The notes beneath the pieces are model-generated. The model saw only the letters and a program-made list of their open reading frames with translations. It had not been told where the DNA came from and did not search any database. Source: JAVJUS01 sp040220455 (GTDB lineage: Bacteria; Pseudomonadota; Alphaproteobacteria; DSM-16000; Inquilinaceae). Taken from it: a DNA stretch of 64,000 nucleotides. Positions within the stretch are counted from its first letter, which is position 1; every line of letters starts with the position of its first letter. Where the stretch lies: contig JAVJUS010000044.1 of NCBI GenBank assembly GCA_040220455.1, positions 62,001-126,000 of the forward strand. Reading direction: 5' to 3'. The position numbers were made by a program, and so were the translations under genes. Shown here in pieces: positions 1-8,012 of this stretch.

Positions 1-384
1 TTCGACCGTCGCCCAGTCGCCGAGGGCGGGGGCGACCTCGCGATAATCGATGACGGCGAACCCGTCGTCCGAGGACCAGGGGTAGAACGGAAGAATGTGA
101 ACGCTGTCGAGGACGTCGTGCAGGCGATGCTCGAGCCAGCGATGCAGGACGCCGATGGGCGCCGCGCCGGGCGCGGTGACCTGGTCGGCATAGGTGATCA
201 GGACCGGGTCGTGGCGCAGCACGCGCTCGGTGAAGCCGACCTCCGGGCGCTCGGCGGCCAGTCGGTTGACCGACTCGCCGATCCGGTCCAGCAGGCTCGG
301 CACGGCGGCGGCGCCGTAGAGCCGGGTCAGGCGCTCGCTCAGGCGCCGGCGTTGCCGCGGCGGCAGGGCCTCGGCGTCGGACAC
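1..384 (-). CDS. GH13_18 sugar phosphorylase (sucrose/glucosylglycerate phosphorylase type), N-terminal part only
   Basis: Translating the minus strand from a GTG at 384-382 gives 128 codons that stay open to the window edge, so the gene is cut by the boundary. A GGGAG ribosome site lies about 8 bases upstream of the GTG. The protein shows an LITYAD strand (residues 62-67) and the hallmark HILPFYPWSSDDGF stretch (96-109), followed by VIDY and LGDW. These are characteristic of the GH13_18 alpha-amylase subfamily, cytoplasmic enzymes that reversibly phosphorolyse sucrose, glucosylglycerol or glucosylglycerate. The substrate is set by residues beyond the edge, so it cannot be chosen here. About 300 bases without a recognisable gene separate it from the divergent gene at 682. 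Confidence 0.82.
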   Translation of the reverse strand, partial: MSDAEALPPRQRRRLSERLTRLYGAAAVPSLLDRIGESVNRLAAERPEVGFTERVLRHDPVLITYADQVTAPGAAPIGVLHRWLEHRLHDVLDSVHILPFYPWSSDDGFAVIDYREVAPALGDWATVE

Positions 385-681
385 GCGCGGGTCTCCCGTC
401 CAGTCGCCCCGGTCGATCGCGGCGGGGCGACGCGATGATAGTCCGCCGGCCCGTCCGCGTCATCGTCGGACCGGCCGCTGTCGGCGGCCGGCGCCCCGGC
501 GCCGCCGTCTCGCTGCCCCCTCCTCGCCATCAACGCCCCCTATTCACCGTAGGACTATGCGGATTGGGGCATTGGCCTCGCCAGGCCGATCGGCTAGACA
601 GGGCCGCGCGCGGCGCCGCTGGAGGGCCGGCCGGGCCGGGTCGAACGGCGATCCTGATCGAACGACAGCGGGGAGACACCG

Positions 682-1149
682 ATGGGCGGACGATTTGCGG
701 CGATGGCCCTGGGCGCGGCCCTGCTGGCCGCGGGGCCGGCGGCAATGGCTCAGGACGAGGACGCGGCGGACGGTGCGGACGCGGCGACCGGGGACGCCGG
801 CGGGACCCTGTCGATCGAGCTCAATACGCTCGAGGATCGCGAGGACGCCTGCCGCGCCTACTTCGTCGTGGAGAACGGCACGGATATCGCGTTTACCGAG
901 ATCCGACTCGATGTCTACATCTTCGACAATGACGGCGGCATTTTCCGCCGCCTGCTGCTCGATCCGGGCGAGATCGCGCCGGCCAAGACTCGCGTGATGC
1001 TGTTCGACGCCACCGGCACCGACTGCGCCGGAATCGGGCGCTTCCTGCTCGACGGCGTGCTGTCCTGCGCGGACGCCGAAGGCTCCCGACAGGACTGCGA
1101 TTCCCTGGTCAGCCTGTCGAGCCGTCTGGATACGCCCTTCGTCGATTGA
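682..1149 (+). CDS. Small exported protein of unknown function
   Basis: A 155-residue protein that starts at an ATG preceded by a good GGGGAG site. Residues 1-23 form a signal peptide ending AMA, followed by an acidic Asp/Ala-rich linker (24-41) and a compact domain rich in beta-prone residues. Four cysteines in the mature part (57, 115, 129, 139) could form two disulfides, which fits an oxidising periplasm. It resembles the conserved Tat/Sec-exported hypothetical proteins seen in many alphaproteobacteria, for which I know no function. The gene stands alone, and no terminator is obvious after its stop. Confidence 0.7.
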   Translation: MGGRFAAMALGAALLAAGPAAMAQDEDAADGADAATGDAGGTLSIELNTLEDREDACRAYFVVENGTDIAFTEIRLDVYIFDNDGGIFRRLLLDPGEIAPAKTRVMLFDATGTDCAGIGRFLLDGVLSCADAEGSRQDCDSLVSLSSRLDTPFVD

Positions 1150-1459
1150 GGCGCGAGGGCGCGTTCCCGATCATCGCGGGACCGCGCCCCGACATCCGGC
1201 CCCTCACCCCGATCGAAGCGCGGTCGTGGGCGATCCGACCCAGGATCGCTCCTGGTCCGGACCGGGTCTGCGGTGCACGGATCATGTGCAATCGTCTGTT
1301 CGTTGCTGCATCCCTGGGCATTCGCATGACCGGCTGCCGAGCTGGGGTCCTGTAGTTCCGGCTCGGCGGAACTGGCACCAGGATTGCTTTCCATGAGCAT
1401 GGCCATGGCAGCTGGCGGAAAACTGTCGCCCCGTGATGTCCACAACGGAGATCCGAGCG
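1150..1459 (+). promoter_or_regulatory. Structured leader upstream of the ABC/amidohydrolase operon
   Basis: This 310-base stretch holds no convincing gene. Near its end is a perfect hairpin: GTTCCG at 1355-1360, a six-base loop, and CGGAAC at 1367-1372. TCCTG (1348-1352) and CAGGA (1379-1383) enclose it and can pair as an outer helix. The structure ends about 75 bases before the operon start, where a 5' UTR regulator would sit. I compared it by eye with the TPP riboswitch, because THI5-type importers are often thiamine-controlled. The CTGAGA and ACCTGATCTGG-like signatures of that switch are absent. No known riboswitch class is assigned. Confidence 0.3.
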
Positions 1460-2491
1460 ATGATGGTTGCCCGAACGCAGCTGCCCCGCCTCGCCGACGT
1501 CCGGTCCCGCGCCCTCGGCCTCGCCTTCGGCCTCGCGGCCGCCACCCTGCCGCACCAAGCCGCGTCGGCGGCCGATAGTGTGACGCTTCAGTTGAACTGG
1601 CTGCCGAGCGGCCAGAAGGTCGCCCCCTACGCGGGCCGCGAAGCCGGGTTTTTCGAGGAGCGCGGCATCGATCTCGAGATCGTCCGCGGCTTCGGATCCT
1701 CCGACACCTTGACCAAGGTCGCCTCGGGGGCGGCAGATTTCGGATATGTCGATCTTGCGACGTTGATGACGGCCGGCGACGACGTGATCGGTGAGGTCAA
1801 GGCGATCATGTCGCTCTACAGCAAGTCCCCGCATGCGATCATAACCACAGCGGAGACGGGCATCGAGTCGCTGGGCGACCTGGCGGGCCGCAGCGTCGCC
1901 ACATCGCCGTTCAGCTCCTCGAACCTGTTCATGCCCACGGTGTTGGCGGAAGTCGGCGTCGACATGGACGACGTGACGATCGAGGAAGTCGAGGCGGTAG
2001 CACTGACCCCGCTCCTGATACAGGGGCGCGTCGATGCCTCGGTCCTGTGGTCGCCCGACGTGGCCTTCGTCGCGCCGCTGGCGCAGGAAGCCGGCACGGA
2101 GGCGATCGTGCTCCCGTTCACGGAGTCGGGCTTCAACATGTACGGCCTGGCGGTCATCGCCGCGACGTCGACGATCGAGGAGAACCCCGATCTCGTCGCT
2201 CGCTTCGTCGAGGCCCTCCACGGATCTCACGCCATCGCTCGCGACGATCCGGCGGGAGCCGCCGAGGCCCTGGTCGCGGCGGAGCCTCAGCTCGAGCCTT
2301 CCTCCATGGCAGAGGAAGCGAGGCTCACCAATACGCTGATGTTCAACGAAATCAGCCAGAGGGACGGCTTCGGCGCATTCTCCACCACCCTGTTCGACGA
2401 GACCTACGAATGGCTCGAGAAGGCGGGACTGGTGGATCAGCGCCGGCCGATGGACGATTTCATCGACGCCTCGTTCGTCCCGGGTTCCTGA
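1460..2491 (+). CDS. ABC transporter substrate-binding protein, NMT1/THI5 (SsuA-like) family
   Basis: Periplasmic solute receptor of the importer encoded by the next two genes. Its family binds pyrimidine precursors, sulfonates, riboflavin or similar small molecules. The 343-residue product has a signal peptide ending around AASA/ADS, then the typical opening VTLQLNWLPSGQKVAPYAG and GFFEERGIDLEIV, and later GDLAGRSVAT and GRVDASVLW. Start: a GGAG lies ten bases before the ATG pair at 1460/1463, which is better than the in-frame ATG at 1433. It is the first gene of a five-gene operon with gaps of 12 bases or fewer. The exact ligand is not evident; the two hydrolases encoded downstream suggest a cyclic amide, ureide or amino-heterocycle. 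Confidence 0.85.
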   Translation: MMVARTQLPRLADVRSRALGLAFGLAAATLPHQAASAADSVTLQLNWLPSGQKVAPYAGREAGFFEERGIDLEIVRGFGSSDTLTKVASGAADFGYVDLATLMTAGDDVIGEVKAIMSLYSKSPHAIITTAETGIESLGDLAGRSVATSPFSSSNLFMPTVLAEVGVDMDDVTIEEVEAVALTPLLIQGRVDASVLWSPDVAFVAPLAQEAGTEAIVLPFTESGFNMYGLAVIAATSTIEENPDLVARFVEALHGSHAIARDDPAGAAEALVAAEPQLEPSSMAEEARLTNTLMFNEISQRDGFGAFSTTLFDETYEWLEKAGLVDQRRPMDDFIDASFVPGS

Positions 2492-2503
2492 TCGCCCGCG
2501 CCG

Positions 2504-3292
2504 ATGTTGCCGACCCAGCCCGTCGCGATCCGGCTCGACCGTGTCGAGCATCGCTTCGACTCCCCGGGCACACAAGGAGCCGCCGTGCTCGGGGACGTGT
2601 CGCTGACCGTCCCCCACGGGGCCTTCGTCTCCCTGCTCGGGGCGTCGGGCTCCGGCAAGTCGACGCTGCTGCGCCTGGTTGCCGGGCTGGCCCGGCCTTG
2701 CGGCGGCACGGTCGAGGTCTTCGGTCGGGCGATGAGCAAGCCTCGCGAGGATATCGCGGTGATGTTCCAGAAGCCGACGCTGTTTCCATGGATGACCGTC
2801 GAGGAGAACGTGGTGTTCCCGGTGAGCTACCGGCACGGTCGCGTCGATGCGGCGGCATGGCGGCGCGCGCGGGACCTGATCGAGGCCGTCGGCCTGACCG
2901 ACCGGACGACCGCCCGACCCGGGGCTCTTTCCGGTGGAATGCAGCAGCGCGTCGCCCTGGCCCGCGCGCTCGTCGGCGATCCGAAGATCGTGCTGCTGGA
3001 CGAGCCGTTCTCGGCGCTCGACGAGCTGCTTCGGGAGAGCCTCGCCCTCCAGGTCCGGGGCATGATGCGGGAGGCGGGCTGCACGGCCGTCCTCGTCACC
3101 CATTCCATCGCGGAGGCCGCCTTGCTCTCGGACACCGTCTTCGTTCTCGCGGGCCGGCCGGCCCGGATCCACGAGGCGATCGACACCGGGCTGGGCCCGG
3201 CCCGGGGACCGTCGACGGCCGACGAGCCGGCCTATGCCCGGCTGTGCAGCCGCCTGCGCTCGGCCATGCGGGCGCACGGCGAGGCGGCCTGA
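2504..3292 (+). CDS. ABC transporter ATP-binding protein (SsuB/TauB/ThiZ type)
   Basis: ATPase subunit, 262 residues, energising the importer. Visible motifs are Walker A GASGSGKST (about residues 46-54), a Q-loop in VMFQKPTLFPW, the signature LSGGMQQR, Walker B IVLLDEPFSALD and the switch histidine in VLVTHS. The order, and the FPW following the Q-loop, match the nitrate/sulfonate/taurine subfamily that always pairs with NMT1-type receptors. It lies 12 bases after the receptor gene and 4 bases before the permease, so translation is probably coupled. Nothing is missing from the catalytic core. Confidence 0.93.
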   Translation: MLPTQPVAIRLDRVEHRFDSPGTQGAAVLGDVSLTVPHGAFVSLLGASGSGKSTLLRLVAGLARPCGGTVEVFGRAMSKPREDIAVMFQKPTLFPWMTVEENVVFPVSYRHGRVDAAAWRRARDLIEAVGLTDRTTARPGALSGGMQQRVALARALVGDPKIVLLDEPFSALDELLRESLALQVRGMMREAGCTAVLVTHSIAEAALLSDTVFVLAGRPARIHEAIDTGLGPARGPSTADEPAYARLCSRLRSAMRAHGEAA

Positions 3293-3296
3293 GCCC

Positions 3297-4061
3297 GTGG
3301 GCCGCTACGCTTCCCCGATCGCGATTCTGGTCGCCCTGGGCCTTTGGGAGGCGGCATGCCGGGTGTTCGCGGTTCCGCGGTTCCTGCTGCCGGCACCGTC
3401 GGCGATCGCCGTGGAGACATGGGCGTTCGGGGCCAATTGGTGGGGCCATGTGGGTGCGACGCTGCTGACGGTCTTCAGCGGCCTCGGCTTGGCGCTGGCG
3501 ATCGCCATCCCGCTCGGCGTCGCGATCGCCCGCTCGCCCCTCGCCCACCGAGTCGTCTATCCCTTCCTCGTGATCAACCAGGCGACGCCGGTCATCGCCA
3601 TCGCCCCGATCGTCGTCGTCCTGGCGGGGACCGGGCTGCTGGCCAAGGCGATCGTCGCTGCGACCGTATCGGTCTTCCCCATCGTGGTGTCGATCGCGAC
3701 CGGCCTGATGGCGACGCCGCGCGAGTATCTCGAGCTCGCCCGGTCGATCGACGACACGCCGTCGAAGGCGCTGGCGCGGATCCGCGTGCCCTTCGCGGTG
3801 CGTCACATCTTCTCGGGCCTGCGCGTCGGCGTGACCCTCGCCTTGATCGGCGCGGTCGTCGCGGAGTTCGTCAGCGCCGGCGAGGGCGTGGGTTACATCG
3901 TCTACTCATCGACCTCGTACATGAAGACGCCGCTGGCCTTCGGCGGGTTGCTGATCCTGGCGGCCATGGGGCTCGGCCTTTTCGGGGCCGTGGGGCTGAT
4001 CCAGCGCACCTTCTTCTCCTGGTCCCGGGACATGCCGGGCGGAGACGGCACGGATGCCTGA
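3297..4061 (+). CDS. ABC transporter permease, SsuC/TauC type
   Basis: Membrane channel of the importer, 254 residues from the GTG at 3297. That start lies four bases after the ATPase stop and leaves VGRYASPIAILVALGLW as a normal first membrane segment; an upstream ATG would add a 21-residue stretch lying inside the ATPase gene. About six hydrophobic helices are visible. The EAA-type cytoplasmic loop is seen around YLELARSIDDTPSKALARIRVP, followed by FSGLRVGVTLALIGAVVAEF, typical of the BPD_transp_1 family. Its last bases overlap the next ATG by eight. Confidence 0.9.
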   Translation: MGRYASPIAILVALGLWEAACRVFAVPRFLLPAPSAIAVETWAFGANWWGHVGATLLTVFSGLGLALAIAIPLGVAIARSPLAHRVVYPFLVINQATPVIAIAPIVVVLAGTGLLAKAIVAATVSVFPIVVSIATGLMATPREYLELARSIDDTPSKALARIRVPFAVRHIFSGLRVGVTLALIGAVVAEFVSAGEGVGYIVYSSTSYMKTPLAFGGLLILAAMGLGLFGAVGLIQRTFFSWSRDMPGGDGTDA

Positions 4062-5826
4062 TCTGATCGTCAACGCGCGCGTCACGACGCTCGATCCCGC
4101 GACACCCGAGGCGGACGCCGTCGCGATCGCGGACGGGCGCATCCGCGTGGTCGGCTCGGCCAGCGAGGCGGCGGCCGCCCTCGCCTCACTCGCCGCTGGC
4201 GCGCCGGATGACGGCGCGCGCCCGAGGATCCTCGACGCCGGTGGCCGCCGCGTCGTGCCGGGGCTGATCGACATGCACGCCCATCTCGATCGGGAGGGCC
4301 TGAAGGCCGCCCACCCCTCCATGGCCGGCCTGAACCACCGCGACGACGTGCTTGGCCGCATTGCCGAACTCGCCCGGGCCGCCGCGCCGGGTGCGTGGAT
4401 CATCACGATGCCGCTCGGCGAGCCGCCCTTCCATTTCTTCGAAAGCCCGGAGGCGGAAGCGGCGCTCTATCCCACGCGGGGGGAGCTCGACGCGGCGGCG
4501 CCGGACAACCCGGTCTATGTCCGGCCGATCATCGGCTTCTGGCGCTGGGCGCCGCTGCCGGACAGGCTGGTCTCCTGCGCCAACTCGAAGGCCATGGCGG
4601 CCGTCGGCCTGACCGACGACAGCGCCGCGCCGAGCCCGTCGGTCACGCTCGAACGCGACGACCATGGCCGCCTGACCGGGCGCTTCTTCGAAGCGACGAC
4701 GGTGTCCATCCTTGAACTCACGGCCTTCGCCCGGGCGGTGCGCTATGGCGCCGGCGACCGAGTCGAGGGGTTGCGGCGGTCCATGGCCGTGGCCCTGGGC
4801 ACCGGCACGACGATGGTCTTCGAGGGCCATGGCGTCGACCCGGCCGTGGCCGAGGCCTATCGGCACCTACATTCGACCGGCGCCCTGGCGATCCGCGCCG
4901 AGCTCGTCGGCAGTCCGCGCTGGAATGCCCTGTCACGGTCGCCCGTCGAGGCAGTGTCGGCCGATTTCGCCCGGCTCGCGGGTTACGGCATTGGCGACGA
5001 CCGGCTGCGCGAGAGAGGGCTGTTCATCAATCTGCGGGCCCATCCCGACGATCGGATCCGCGGGGCGGCCGGCCCCTATACCGGACTCGCCGGCTATCAT
5101 TTCGATACCGCGCTGCCGGCCGAAACCGGCGAGAACGTCCTGGCCGCCATGGCGCGATCGGGCATGCGCGCCGTCGGACTCTCGCCATCGATGCTCGACG
5201 CCTATGCGAACGCGGCACGGCACGGCCCGGTCGCGGGCAATGGCTGGCTGGTCCAGCATTGTGGACATTTTCCGCCAACGGCGCTCGAGGCGGCGCTGCG
5301 GCACGGTGTCGGCGCAACGTTTCTGCCGGTCGAGGCGATCTTCAAGCAAGCCTTCATCGCCCACGAGTCCCCGGAGATCGCGCCCGACTGGATGCCGCTC
5401 AGGCGCGTCCTGCGCGCCGGGCTGCCTGCCTCGATCGCCACGGACAACATCCCGCCCTCGCTTTTCTTCGCTCTGTGGTGCTGTCTTGCCCGGCGGGATC
5501 GCGACGGGCGCATCCTGCCGGAGCCCGACGGCGCCCTGTCGCGCCTGGAAAGCCTGGAACTCGCGACGCTCGGCGCGGCGCGCTGTCTCGGGCTCGACGA
5601 CCGGCTCGGCTCGATCGCTCCGGGCAAGCGGGCCGACCTCGCGATCCTCGATCGGGATTTCCTCACCTGCGACATCGACGCCATCCCGTCGATCCGGTCC
5701 GTCGCGACGATGGTCGACGGCGACTGGTGCCACCTCGACCTGTCGTCATCGGGGCCGGACGGGCCGGGCCTGCTCGTCGAGACGACCGACCTGCGGGAGG
5801 GTCGAAGCCGGGAGTCCACCGCATGA
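4054..5826 (+). CDS. Amidohydrolase family 3 (YtcJ-like metal-dependent hydrolase)
   Basis: A 590-residue cytoplasmic hydrolase of the amidohydrolase superfamily. It starts with the usual beta-sandwich strand pair (PDLIVNARV, ADGRIRVVG), then LIDMHAHLD with the metal-binding HxH at His75 and His77. Further candidate ligands lie in WLVQHCGHF and in SIATDNIPPS near the C-terminal half, and LGSIAPGKRADLAILD closes the sandwich. YtcJ-type enzymes act on N-acyl or amide bonds, and most are uncharacterised. The ATG overlaps the permease stop by eight bases, and the stop overlaps the next ATG (ATGA). It is therefore co-translated with both the importer and a second hydrolase, which implies the imported compound is its substrate. 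Confidence 0.83.
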   Translation: MPDLIVNARVTTLDPATPEADAVAIADGRIRVVGSASEAAAALASLAAGAPDDGARPRILDAGGRRVVPGLIDMHAHLDREGLKAAHPSMAGLNHRDDVLGRIAELARAAAPGAWIITMPLGEPPFHFFESPEAEAALYPTRGELDAAAPDNPVYVRPIIGFWRWAPLPDRLVSCANSKAMAAVGLTDDSAAPSPSVTLERDDHGRLTGRFFEATTVSILELTAFARAVRYGAGDRVEGLRRSMAVALGTGTTMVFEGHGVDPAVAEAYRHLHSTGALAIRAELVGSPRWNALSRSPVEAVSADFARLAGYGIGDDRLRERGLFINLRAHPDDRIRGAAGPYTGLAGYHFDTALPAETGENVLAAMARSGMRAVGLSPSMLDAYANAARHGPVAGNGWLVQHCGHFPPTALEAALRHGVGATFLPVEAIFKQAFIAHESPEIAPDWMPLRRVLRAGLPASIATDNIPPSLFFALWCCLARRDRDGRILPEPDGALSRLESLELATLGAARCLGLDDRLGSIAPGKRADLAILDRDFLTCDIDAIPSIRSVATMVDGDWCHLDLSSSGPDGPGLLVETTDLREGRSRESTA

Positions 5827-7364
5827 CCTTGCTTATCGAGCGGGCCCGCGTCGTCACCGGCGCGCCCCCTGATGGGGACCCGGTGACGAAGGACGGCGTC
5901 CTCGAGGATCACGATATCCTTGTCGAGGGCGACCGCATCGCGGCGATCGGCCCCGACCTCGCGCGACGCCGCGGGCTCGATCTCGCCCCCGACCGGATCA
6001 TCGACGCTCGCGGCCTGATCGCGTTTCCCGGGCTGGTCAACGCCCACCTGCACTCGAACGAGAGCTTTGAACAGGGGATGTCCGACAACCTGCCCCTGGA
6101 ACTCTGGCGGTTGCGGACCTATCCCCCCTTCGGCGTGCCTCCGCTGGACGAGGAGGATTACCGCCTGCGTGCCCTGATGGCGGGAATTCAGTCGATCCGG
6201 TCGGGCGTGACGACGGTACAGGACGACGTGATCAACCTCGCCGGGACCACCGCCTCGGTCGATGGCGCCTGCCGCGCCTATGCCGAGCTGGGGCTAAGGG
6301 CCTGGGTGACCACGAGCCTGGGCGATCGAGGTCTGCTGGACAGCCATCCGTTCCTGGAAGAGCTGATCACGCCCGAGGTGCGCCAGCTCATCGGGGCCGA
6401 CCGGCCGATGCCGGCACGTGACCAGATCGCCCTGTTCGAGGCGAACCATGCCCGCTGGGACGGCGCCGAAGACGGCCGGATCCGGATCATCCTGGGCCCA
6501 CGCGCCCCACAGCGCTGCACGCCCGAGCTGCTCGCCCTGGTCGGCGAGGCCTCCGAGCGCCACGGCTGCCCGATCCATACCCACGCCCTCGAGACCCGTA
6601 CTCAGGCCGTGACGGCGCAACGCGAACTCGGGCGCACGCTGATCGCCTATCTCGACGATCTGGACCTGCTGAGCCCGCGACTGACCCTCAATCACGGCAT
6701 CTGGCTGACGGACGACGACATCGCCCGCCTCGGCGCGGCAGGCTCAGCGGTGACGCACAATCCACTGAGCAACCAGAAGCTGGGCAGCGGGATCTGCAGG
6801 GTGCGGCGGCTGCTGGACGAAGGCGTGACCGTCGCGCTGGGCACCGACGGCCTGGCGACCTCCGATACGGCCGACATGCTCACGGCGCTTCATGCCGGCG
6901 CCTTGCTGAACAAGCTCTCGACGCCGGATCCGGCGCGCTGGGCATCCGCCGCCGACGCCTTCGCCATGGCGACGCGCGGCGGCGCCGCCTCCGGCGGGAT
7001 GGCCGACGATCTCGGACGCCTGATGCCGGGGATGAAGGCGGACATCGTCCTGTTCGATCGGCGGCACTGGGGCTTCGTGCCCTGCAACGATCCGGTCGCC
7101 CAGCTCGCCTATTCCGTGGGTGCCGAGGCCGCGGACACCGTCATCGTCGACGGCCAGCCCGTGATGCGTCACCGGCGCCTCACCCGGATCGACGAAGAGG
7201 CCGTGCGCGAGGCCGTGATCGACCGGGCCGAACGCTGGCGCAGCGAGATCAAGCCCAAGGCGATCGCGGCCGCCGACACCCTCACACCGGCGATGACGGC
7301 CATGTACGAGCGCGCCATCTCGGAATTCGCGACGCAAGACTGGGCCGCACCGCTGCGGCGCTGA
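5823..7364 (+). CDS. Amidohydrolase/deaminase of the ATZ/TRZ-SsnA family
   Basis: 513 residues, starting at the ATG in the ATGA overlap with the previous gene. It has the metal site motifs VNAHLHSNE (HxH), IHTHALET, LNHGIWLTDDD and LGTDGLATSD, in the order found in chlorohydrolases, S-adenosylhomocysteine/methylthioadenosine deaminases, guanine deaminase and SsnA. A PGMKADIVLFD stretch forms the C-terminal sandwich. Members remove amino, chloro or other groups from heteroaromatic rings. Last gene of the operon. Together with the YtcJ-like enzyme it suggests two successive hydrolytic steps on one imported ring compound. The substrate is not predictable from sequence. Confidence 0.83.
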   Translation: MTLLIERARVVTGAPPDGDPVTKDGVLEDHDILVEGDRIAAIGPDLARRRGLDLAPDRIIDARGLIAFPGLVNAHLHSNESFEQGMSDNLPLELWRLRTYPPFGVPPLDEEDYRLRALMAGIQSIRSGVTTVQDDVINLAGTTASVDGACRAYAELGLRAWVTTSLGDRGLLDSHPFLEELITPEVRQLIGADRPMPARDQIALFEANHARWDGAEDGRIRIILGPRAPQRCTPELLALVGEASERHGCPIHTHALETRTQAVTAQRELGRTLIAYLDDLDLLSPRLTLNHGIWLTDDDIARLGAAGSAVTHNPLSNQKLGSGICRVRRLLDEGVTVALGTDGLATSDTADMLTALHAGALLNKLSTPDPARWASAADAFAMATRGGAASGGMADDLGRLMPGMKADIVLFDRRHWGFVPCNDPVAQLAYSVGAEAADTVIVDGQPVMRHRRLTRIDEEAVREAVIDRAERWRSEIKPKAIAAADTLTPAMTAMYERAISEFATQDWAAPLRR

Positions 7365-7507
7365 CAGCACCGACTGACCGGAGGCGGCCTACGCGAGGTC
7401 CCGGGCGGGCGAGCGCTCGATCCGACACGGCAGCGCCGATCCCCCGCAATGCGAGAACGGGCTCATCGCAGGGAACTCGAGGAATTCTCGTTAACAGATT
7501 GATTTCA

Positions 7508-7583
7508 TGGTGACCGCTGCGGGGCTCGAACCCGCGACCTACTGATTAAAAGTCAGTTGCTCTACCAGCTGAGCTAAGCGGTC
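7508..7583 (-). tRNA. tRNA-Lys (anticodon UUU)
   Basis: The minus strand from 7583 folds as a 76-base tRNA with encoded CCA. The acceptor GACCGCT pairs with AGCGGTC before A-CCA, the D arm contains AGCTCAGCTGGTAGAGC, the anticodon stem-loop is CTGACTTTTAATCAG with anticodon TTT, and the T arm reads GGTTCGAGCC. All arms are intact. No integrase or repeated 3' fragment is near it, so there is no sign that it serves as an attachment site here. Confidence 0.97.
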
Positions 7584-8012
7584 GGGCGGACCCTACGGCG
7601 CCCGGCCCGGGTGGTCAACTCGGCTCGCGCGCCGGGCGCGGGAGGTCGGCTCGCGGGAGCACTACCCCGTATGCCCTTGCGGTAGCGCCCGAATCGACGA
7701 CGGCTTCGGATCGGGTCGCGCTATGATCTCGGCGTTCGGCCATGGCGACGTGACAAGGCCTCCCCAAGGGGCACGCGCGGGCCGTGGTCGGCACCATTGC
7801 CGCGACCTCGGGAGGCCGGCGGGACCGGCCATTTCGGAGCGCGATCCGATCCAAAGCCGTGCGGGATCTTGGCGGGTCCCCGATCGTCCCGTTCCCCGGG
7901 CAACGCTCGCTCGTGGACCGGGTCGACGCGCGACCCTGCCGGGCCACCAGGCCGCTCCCAGCCCGCACGGTCCGTCCCTCGAGGCGTGGAGCGGGCCGGC
8001 GGGTCGATCCGG
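7584..8012. other. 429-base gap without a recognised gene
   Basis: Between the tRNA and the acyltransferase. The acyltransferase frame stays open upstream to 7797, but the extra 72 codons are Arg/Pro/Gly-rich and look like translated GC-rich spacer, not a domain. No promoter, terminator or repeat stands out. Confidence 0.4.

Noticed and set aside
1150..1459. TPP riboswitch before the THI5-like receptor
   Set aside because: The conserved CTGAGA and CTGATCTGG-type elements are absent, so the structure was left unassigned.
1109..3277. Long minus-strand open frame over the importer genes
   Set aside because: Shadow of the plus-strand operon; low-complexity Arg/Gly/Asp content and no domains.
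7508..7583. tRNA-Lys as an integration site
   Set aside because: No integrase, no repeated tRNA 3' end and no island-like composition beside it.
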